Positions 56,580-64,000 of a stretch of DNA of 64,000 nucleotides are shown in pieces. Under the pieces are notes generated by a model, which was not told the origin of the DNA, made no database searches, and saw nothing but the letters and a program-made list of their open reading frames with translations. Each line of letters starts with the position of its first letter. Within the stretch, counting starts at the first letter, position 1. Source of the DNA: Balaenoptera acutorostrata (taxonomy: Eukaryota > Chordata > Mammalia > Artiodactyla > Balaenopteridae). A program made the position numbers and the translations under genes. The DNA lies in NCBI RefSeq assembly GCF_949987535.1, contig NC_080070.1, forward strand, positions 14,761,770-14,825,769. Reading direction: 5' to 3'.

Positions 56580-56990
56580 ATTGTGATCATTAACGTTTAC
56601 TGAGCAGCTACTATGCACAAGGCACTCACCGGCTTAAGATTCAGCCCCTGCCCTCAGGGCCTTATCATCAGGCTAGGAAATAGGACACAGGCATGAACAA
56701 TAGACTAATACAGTGAGGGCCAAGAGACAGCAGGCACTGCTGGAGTTCAAAGGAGGCCAGGCTCTTGAGGGCTGGCCTGGCTAAGGAGACGTTCAGGAAG
56801 AGCAACGTTTGGACAAGGTTTTGAGGGGTGGGTGGGATTTCATTTAAACAGAGAGGGGAAGGCATTTGGGCAGCAGGGACCGTGATGTGCAGGTAGAGTG
56901 TGGAGAGAAGGGACGGAGGAAGGAGGCTCGGGGAGGATTTCAGGGCACCTTCCAGCTCAGAGGGCAGAGGCAGCTGCTGGGTTTGGTGCC
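56580..56990 (-). repeat. L2 LINE 3' region, antisense
   Basis: 'aacgtttactgagcagctac', 'tatgcacaaggcactcaccg', 'gttttgaggggtgggtggga' and 'cagagaggggaaggcatttg' follow antisense L2 order. Confidence 0.75.
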
Positions 56991-59094
56991 CGGAGCTGGC
57001 TCTCTCCGGGGCGTTCTGGGCAGGGCTTGGGAAATGGGGTTTTGGTTGAAGCCACTCTTGGTAGAGGTTGGCCTGCTGTCATTCTCTGACACCATTTTCC
57101 CAGAAAACTTTGAGCAAAAAAAGCCATCTGTTTCTGGGACCATGTTCAGGAATTTCCATCTGCTGAGGCGAAACCTAAGAAACACACCTTCTCAAGGCCA
57201 CCCAGAGGTTTAGGATGGCCCCGCAGGGTAGCCCAGTGCCAGGCTCTGCCTGGGGGCCCAAAGACACCTGAGACAGTGGGGGTCTGGGGGTCTCCCCACT
57301 CAGCTGATCCTCCTCCCCTCCCCCACCCCCAGGACATTGTGCAGCGTCACAGATTTCTGGCAAACCAGGGACAAAGTGGCGCTTAATATTTGAAGCTCCA
57401 ATCCACAGCAGTGTGAGACCTGCCCCCTGTCCCTGCTCTCCCCAAAGTCCCGCCCCCTTGTTGAGACGTATGTCATTTTTACAAACAGAAACAAGTCCTT
57501 GCCATGCTGTTCAGGTTCCCAAAGATGAGGCCCTTGCCCTCAGTGGCAGATGACAGCCTATTTGGTAGGTTGTTATCATGGTATTCAGGGGTGGAGGGGA
57601 GGGTCCATTCAGTGGCTTTATTTCTGGAAGAACCACTGTCCTCCCAGGAGAGTAGCACCAAGCATTGACTCAAGCAGCTCTGTAAGGCACCGACATAAAT
57701 CCGATGGTCTGCTTTGTTTATAGAATGAATGAGATTCTTCTTTCATCTCTGACCAAAGAGTCGATGCTACCAATTCCACAAGCCTGAATTCCTTACAAGA
57801 TAGGAAGAGGTATAACCATAAGGGTTAAGATTATTGCTGTTGTTTTCTTTAAAACAAAGCTAAACTAAACTAAGAGCAACTCATAGGCCCAATGAGTGTG
57901 GCCTGACAGAATCCCCTGGCTTCCAGAAATGCCTCATAAACTTCTCAGTAAAGAACAACAAGTCTTATTGTTTTATAATCATATTTTGTTTTGGATTAAA
58001 AATAATATTACCCTGTCTAATCACCTAGCTGCCAAAATTTGGTCTGTTTTTAAAAAATCAATCCCTTCTCAACAAAGACGATGATTTGTTGCCTTGAGGG
58101 CGGTCAAAAAACCACATTCACACACTAAGGACCGTTCCCAAAGAAAAGTGCTAAGAATGTGTTTTCTGATATGGCATATCTTCAGTAAGGGTATAGCCTA
58201 TCAGGAAACTGCCTTTGAAGGTCATAAAATTCATTTGGCTGTATAAGTTCTGATGTGTATGCTAAAATAATCAGTCACCTTACTTTATAATCACAACTTG
58301 TACTCTCGTTCTGGAAAATCAATAAAGTGAGAAGGCTGGGGCTATTGTGTATAGCTATTTAAAAGAGAGAAAACAAAAAATAATATTCTGTGAAAATGGT
58401 CCTCAAGGAAACACAGACCTAGTTTTCATAAGCGGGCTCAATTTTATCTCCAAGCTCATCACTGAATTATTAAACTGAAATACCCATCATATCCTAGACA
58501 AAAGCACAAAAAATAAAAAAAGGCAAATAGCATTCATCCTTCTCTACATGCTCTGGGACAGTGGAAATTATCCACAGCCTTTAAAATGTATTTCTAAAAT
58601 GCATCTATTAGTCACACTCTGAATGGTCTGTTCCACCAAATGTTACAAACCCCCATGTTGCCTTCACCTGTGATACTTGCCCACCTAAAATGTCCACCCT
58701 CCTCTTCTCTGCTAATCCTTCCCTGCATTTCAAGACCTAGACCAAGACCTTTCTGCTTTCCAAAGCCACCTGTGACTGGCTGGAGACCCAGAAAGGCTGA
58801 AGGATTGGGGCTGGAAGGCGAGAAGCAAGAATCATGCACGAAGCTAAAAGGCCCCCAAAAGCCACTTCTGGAGAGTATTTCCAGGCTCCTGGGACAATCA
58901 GCACCATAGGAACTGCCACTGAGGAAGAGTAGGGGGCCCAGGCAGGAGAGGGAGCGGTCACTAGTGGACCCATTGGGTCTTATCTGACTTCTTTTTCACC
59001 ACCAGCAGCAGCAGCAGCTGCATTCAGCACAGACCAGCCCAAGCAAGACCATCAACAGATGAAGCAGTCATGGAGTAAATCTAGAAGGTACTGG
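56991..59094. other. Unassigned non-coding sequence
   Basis: About 2.1 kb with no confident repeat or gene. A short CAG run occurs at about 59004-59019. Confidence 0.4.
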
Positions 59095-59572
59095 GTGGCC
59101 TTTCATTTTGTTCAGTGTTTCCTTTGCTGTGCAGAAAATTTTAGTTTGATGCAGTCCCACTGACTTATTTGTGCTTTTGTTGCCTGTGCTTTTAGTGTCG
59201 AATCCAAAACCTCATTGCCAAGACCAATGTCGTGGGGCTTTTTCTCTATGTTTTCTTCTAGGAGTTTTACAGTTTCAGGTCTTACATTTAAGTTGTTAAT
59301 CCAATTTGAGTTTGTTTGTTTGTTTATGGTATAAGATAAGGGTCCAATTTCATTATTTTGCATATGATTATCTAGTTTTCCCAACATCATTTATTGAAGA
59401 GACTATCCTTTCCCCATTGTGTATTTTGAACCCTTTGTCAAAAATTAATTGACCATTTGTGTCTGGATGTTTTATTCTGTTCCATTGATCCATGTGTCTG
59501 TTTTTATTCCAGAACTGTACTGTTTTGACTACTATAGCTTTGTAATATAGTTTGAAATCAGGAATTGTGATG
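59095..59572 (-). repeat. LINE-1 ORF2 fragment, antisense (part 1)
   Basis: 'tttcctttgctgtgcagaaa', 'tccattgatccatgtgtctg' and 'ctactatagctttgtaatat' are antisense ORF2 landmarks downstream of the RT. A 92-codon relic frame at 59112-59390 aligns with ORF2 C-terminal sequence, for example VKLLEENI. Ends at the CHR SINE at 59573. Confidence 0.9.
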
Positions 59573-59698
59573 GGGAATTTCCTGGCTGTCCAGTGGTTAG
59601 GACTCTGTGCTTCCACTGCAGGGGGGCACAGGTTTGATCCCTGGTCAGGAACTAATATCCCACAAGCTGCATGGCCCAAAAAAAAAAAAAAAAAAAAA
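59573..59698 (+). mobile_element. CHR-type SINE, short form, sense
   Basis: 'ggaatttcctggctgtccag', 'ggtttgatccctggtcagga' and 'atatcccacaagctgcatgg', then an A-run of about 20. Flanked by a perfect 12-bp repeat, ggaattgtgatg, at 59561-59572 and 59699-59710. Confidence 0.95.
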
Positions 59699-60104
59699 GG
59701 AATTGTGATGCCTCCAAATTTGTTCTTCTTTCTCAAGATTGCTTTGACTATTCAGAGTCTTTTGTGGATCCATATAAATTTTAGGATTTTTTTCTATTTC
59801 TGTGGAAAATGCCAGTGGAATTTTGATAGGGATTGCATTGACTCTGTAGATCACTTTGGGTAGTGTGAACATTTTAACAATATTAATTCTTCCCATGCAT
59901 ATACACGGGATATCTTTCCATGTATTTTGCAACCTTTTCCGTTTTTTTTCATCAGTGTCGTATAATTTTCAGTGCATAGATCTTTTATCTCCTTAGTTAA
60001 ATTTATCCTTAAGTAGTTTATTGTCTTTGATGCTATTGTAAATGGGATTGATTTCTTTTTCAGATAGTTTGTTGTTAGTAAGTAGGAATACAACTGATTT
60101 TTTT
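59699..60104 (-). repeat. LINE-1 ORF2 fragment, antisense (part 2)
   Basis: 'cagtggaattttgataggga', 'tgcattgactctgtagatca' and 'aacaatattaattcttccca' continue the antisense RT region until the second SINE. Confidence 0.9.
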
Positions 60105-60440
60105 TTTTTTAAAGGATTTTCTTTTATTTATTTATTTATTTATTTATTTATTTTTGGCTGTGTTGGGTCTTCGGTTCGTGCGAGGGCTTTCTCCAGTTGC
60201 GGCAAGCGGGGGCCACTCTTCATCGCGGTGCGGGGACCGCTCTTCATCGCGGTGCGCGGGCCTTTCTCTATCGTGGCCCCTCCCGTTGCAGGGCACAGGC
60301 TCCAGACGCGCAGGCTCAGCAATTGTGGCTCACGGGCCCAGCCGCTCCGTGGCATGTGGGATCTTCCCAGACCAGGGCTCGAACCCGTGTCCCCTGCACT
60401 AGCAGGCAGATTCTCAACCACTGCGCCACCAGGGAAGCCC
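60105..60440 (-). mobile_element. CHR-type SINE, long form, antisense
   Basis: Antisense A-rich tail (repeated ATTT) is followed by 'ttggctgtgttgggtcttcg' and 'cttcccagaccagggctcga', ending 'cgccaccagggaagccc'. Flanked by acaactgattttttt at 60090-60104 and 60441-60455. A 17-bp block around 'ttcatcgcggtgcg' is duplicated at about 60219-60252. Confidence 0.95.
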
Positions 60441-60985
60441 ACAACTGATTTTTTTATGTTGATTTTGTATCCTGCAACTTTAATGAATTCATTAATTAGT
60501 TCTAACAGATTTTTGTGAGTCTTTAGGATTTTGCGTATATAAGATCATATGCTCTGCAAACAGAGGTAGTTTTACTTCTTCCTTTCCCATTTGGATGCCC
60601 ATTGTTTCCTTTTCTTGTCTAATTGCTCTGGCTAGGACTTCTGGCATTATGCTGAATAAAAGCGACAAGAGCATTCTTGGCTTGTTACTGATCTTAGAGA
60701 GGAAACTTTCAGCTTCTCACTGTTGATTATGGTGTTAGCTGTGAGTTTGTCATATACTATGGCCTTTTTCATGTTGAGGTACATTCCTTCTATACCTAGT
60801 TTGTTGAGAGTGTTTATCATGAAAGGAAGTTGAATTTTGTCAAATGCTTTTTCTGCATGTATTGAGATAATTATAGGATTTTTTATCCTTCATTCTGTTA
60901 ATGTGGTGTATCGTGTTTATTGATTTGTATATGTTGAACCATCTTGCATCCCAGAGAGCAGTGGTTTCTTTTAAATATGGTCTGT
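60441..60985 (-). repeat. LINE-1 ORF2 fragment, antisense (part 3)
   Basis: 'gattttgtatcctgcaactt', 'ctcactgttgattatggtgt', 'aaatgctttttctgcatgta' and 'aaccatcttgcatcccag' complete the antisense RT core. With the SINEs removed the three parts span about 450 ORF2 codons without a large deletion. Confidence 0.9.
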
Positions 60986-61704
60986 GATTAGATGTAGGTC
61001 TAGAATTAGAATCCAGTTTTTCCACATGTAAAGCAAGCTCTCTGAGAAAGAAACTTCCAAGTACAGGGATGGACTTTTTCATTGTAGTCTTAAGTCTTAA
61101 TAATCACCATTCACAATTTAATTTAACCTGGTCTTAGAATGAGACTAGATCAGAACACTAACTTACCCTGATTCCTATTTTAATGTCCATTTGATTTATA
61201 CCTCTGGGTCTTGGGCTCCTGAGATTTAAATGCAGCTTGGCGTTGAAAGCCCTTCCACCTTCCCAAGACAACTCTTCTCAATTTCCACCATATTTATATA
61301 TTTAACTGCTTTGACTGTTTAGTTACTTAATGCAACAACGACGGTTTACTTTTCTCACTGCTTCATCAGCCAAGAAGCTCCCTGATTACTCCAAACTCCC
61401 TGTACATTCCACTCTGCTGTAGAAATAGTTAGCTAACAGTCTCAAGACCTCCATGCCCAAAGCATAAAACTGCTTTCCTCTTCAGCACTAGAGAGGAGCA
61501 ATTCCCTGCTCTTTTTTAGTAAAATGTCTCTTTTTTTGCTCAATAACTGATATTCATTTACAAAAAGAATATGGAAGATACAGAAAGACTAAAGGAAGAA
61601 AAAATATCACCCATAGTCCCACCATTGGAAGAAAACCACTATTAATATCGGGGCTATTTCTTTATATTCTTTCTCTCTTTCTCTTTTTTTTTTTTCTGGG
61701 TACA
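60986..61704. other. Unassigned, possible old repeat at 61550-61650
   Basis: 61555-61640 (including 'acccatagtcccaccattgg') resembles an old LINE tail, but I cannot anchor it. The rest is unrecognised. Confidence 0.35.
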
Positions 61705-61970
61705 TGAATTTTTTTATTGCAATATAATTCACATGTCATAAAATTCATCCTTTTATTAAAGTATGTGATTCAGTGGTTTTAGTACATTCACAGTGTTGTG
61801 CAACCATCAACATCGTCTAATTTCAGAACATTTTCATCAGCCCCAAAAGAAACTCCATACCTATCAGCAGCCACTCCCTTCTCCCCTCCTCCAGCCCCTG
61901 ACAACCACTAATCTACTTTCTGTCTGTATGGATGGGGCAGATGAATTTGTACATAATTATATAGGGAGTC
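61705..61970 (-). repeat. Old LINE-1 3' UTR, antisense
   Basis: 'caatataattcacatgtcat', 'gtgttgtgcaaccatcaaca', 'ttcagaacattttcatcagc' and 'cccctgacaaccactaatct' are a common antisense L1 3' UTR segment. Confidence 0.85.
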
Positions 61971-62683
61971 CTTACACTCTTTCTTAATAAACAAACCCTC
62001 ATCTTACCAAAAGCTGCCAGTTCGTAGGTACGCTTGAAAGTTTAAATACACTATACTTAAGATTGCCTCTACCACTATTCAACTCACACAACTTATTTCT
62101 TGTACATCAAATCTCTTCCGGAAGTCAGCATTTCCAACAATTTTATACAGAAAAAATGAGTTTTAAAAATGTTTTATCACGGGTTTAGATCACCTTCGCA
62201 TGTGCTTCATGCGCTTCTAGCTAATGTATTCTACATTCCAGCTCATCTCCAGCCCCAGCGGAACAGCCCTGATCTCCTCAGACCCCAGTGCACACGGCTC
62301 AGCCTCATAACTGTCAATTTAAGTGACTGTCATCAAAAAATTGTGTCAAATGCAGTTTGGGGAAAACTATCAAAATATACTATGCCTATGTTATATTAAT
62401 CTCTTTTTAGATGAAATTGACTCTTTTGTCTTCTTTCTAAATTCACACAACACTTAACAATTAAGAAGTGTTTATTAAGTACATGCCATGGTCTTGCTGT
62501 ACAAGGTGAGTGGAGATTCAAAAACAGTGTACTTGTAACAATTAGAAACGTGGACACCAAGTTGGTCCAAACTGAAAACACAATAGGCTTTCAGGAAAAG
62601 GGTGATGCACGTGGGCAGAAGAATTAGATTTGTATTGAGCTGTGACGCCTAAGAGAAGAACCAGCAAGAAAATATCAGCGGAT
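61971..62683. other. Unassigned non-coding sequence
   Basis: No confident repeat or gene. Confidence 0.4.
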
Positions 62684-62800
62684 GGAAATTCCCTGGCAGT
62701 CCAGTGGTTCACTGCCCAGGATTGGCCCGAGTTCAATCCCTGGTCGGGGAACTAAGATCCCGCAAGCTGCATGGTGCGGCCAAAAAAAAAAAAGAAAGAA
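62684..62800 (+). mobile_element. CHR-type SINE, short form, sense
   Basis: 'ggaaattccctggcagtcca', 'gttcaatccctggtcgggga' and 'ctaagatcccgcaagctgca', then an A-rich tail. It has a small deletion after the head compared with 31308-31440. No clear duplication found. Confidence 0.9.
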
Positions 62801-62819
62801 AAATGCCAGAGGAGATTCG

Positions 62820-63110
62820 AGCCAACATTTATTAGGCACCAACTGCATGCAAGGGGGGGTGGAGATGAGAGTGATGAGGAAGTCAACAGTGAGTGGGACT
62901 TCTCAGTGTCTTGGGCAAACAGGAGAAGCTTCCCTGAGGAGGTGCCCCTGAGCTCCTTGAAGGAAAGAGGGGAGGAAGGGGATTCGAAGCATGGAGACCA
63001 GCAAGGGCAGAGGCACGGACGCCTGCAGCAACGTGACTGTTCACAGAACTGCCAGGCCCACAGGTTGGGGTCAGAGCCTGGTGGATGAAGTTGCTGAAAG
63101 AGTCAAGGAC
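62820..63110 (-). repeat. L2 LINE 3' region, antisense
   Basis: 'gccaacatttattaggcacc' and later 'gcaagggcagaggcacggac' follow antisense L2 3' order. Diverged. Confidence 0.6.
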
Positions 63111-63789
63111 CAAACCCTACATCCCGGGTGCTGGGCTGATGAATGTGTACTTCTTCACTTTACCTGCATTAAACCAGATGCTAGAAGAACATCTGAGTCA
63201 TGGACAGAAGTTTCCAGAACTGCAATGAGATACAGGACCTCGGTCCTGCCTTGAAAGAACACCTAGACTGGTTGAGCAGGCAAGAAGTGGTCCTCCTCAT
63301 GTTACCTTCCCAGAGTCAAGGCTCTCATTGCACGCTTGCCTGGTCCAATGGCAGGGGGAACTCTTAAAGGAAAGACTAAGGAGTTTAAAAGTTCAGAACA
63401 GCACCCTCCACAAGATCTCCTCGGGGGCCACATGGCTGTGAGGGTCTCTCCACCCCCAGCTCTCCCAGAGCACCCCTCTGTCTCCCACATGCACCCTGTC
63501 GAGAAAATGAAGCTGGAGGGAGGCCCTGCCGCATTCAAGCTGATGTTTGTTGCTCAGGGGCTACCTGGAGTCTTGCCTGGAAGACGAGGGTTGAGAGCCC
63601 AAGGATGGTGACCTTGAACTGATCAAGGGATAGACCCAGGAGCACCAGAGCCATGGCCACAGCCATGGCTGCTCCCTCCTGCTGCCTCCTTCTCTTCGGC
63701 GTTATCCTCAACAGACACCGAGCTCACCCAGAACCTCCACGTCTCCCCAGCCTTGGGCATCTGATCCAGACCTCCTGTTTTCTGACCTT
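63111..63789. other. Unassigned non-coding sequence
   Basis: No confident repeat or gene. Short frames on both strands around 63336-63611. Confidence 0.4.
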
Positions 63790-63845
63790 GTACCAGGGCC
63801 TCACGCCATGCCTGGCACACATGAACAAATCAATAAATATTTTTG
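63790..63845 (+). repeat. MIR/L2 3'-end fragment, sense
   Basis: 'cagggcctcacgccatgcct' and 'ggcacacatgaacaaatcaa', then 'taaatatttttg', match the common 3' terminus. Confidence 0.65.
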
Positions 63846-64000
63846 CAAGAACAAATAGAAGTCGGCCCTCACTTCCTATTCACCGTCTCTGCTTCATGCA
63901 TCTCTTATCTCTGTGTCTTTGACGCAGGTTATTAGCATGGCCCCAGAACAGATTGCAAATGCACAACTGCCTTGCTGAATGGTATGGTGTTATTGGCTGT

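Overview
The window is non-coding mammalian nuclear DNA, most likely from a cetacean. The main evidence is the SINE set. At least ten tRNA-derived insertions of the CHR type (Cetacea-Hippopotamus-Ruminant lineage) are present, including several long copies of about 300-350 bp. I saw no BovB LINEs or Bov-A/ART2 SINEs (expected in ruminants), no PRE-1 (pig) and no Alu. Every line of evidence is repeat recognition by eye; no search was run.

No host protein-coding gene, tRNA or rRNA could be supported. Open frames outside LINE-1 are short, lack codon-level support and mostly lie in or across repeats. The only long coding frames belong to a young, 5'-truncated LINE-1 at 20891-26139, flanked by a perfect 13-bp target-site duplication. 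It carries a 292-codon ORF1 and a 1,259-codon ORF2 frame. Each frame is broken by a single stop within about 12 codons of its expected start. Its 3' end carries about 190 bp of extra AT-rich sequence with an internal tandem duplication.

Layout: 0-20 kb holds old L2/MIR fragments, worn LINE-1 pieces (7.8-8.2, 10.1-10.8, 16.8-18.0 kb), one CHR SINE and a TIR-bounded Tigger-type DNA transposon (18.65-19.49 kb). 20.6-26.1 kb is a compound microsatellite followed by the young LINE-1. 26-36 kb has MLT1-type solo LTRs, a 79-bp degenerate minisatellite (28.5 kb), four CHR SINEs and a cluster of TAATTA motifs (32.76-32.87 kb) in otherwise unassigned DNA. 36-46 kb is dense in antisense and sense LINE-1, L2 split by an LTR, and more CHR SINEs. 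46-58 kb is L2/MIR and MLT1 LTRs with long unassigned stretches, including a fold-back insertion inside an L2 (47.9-48.1 kb). 59-61 kb is an antisense LINE-1 split by two CHR SINEs. 61-64 kb ends in old L1/L2/MIR fragments.

The most unusual signals are the fold-back element, the TAATTA cluster, the 3' end and double early stops of the young LINE-1, and the 79-bp minisatellite. Nothing here shows a new multi-gene biological system.
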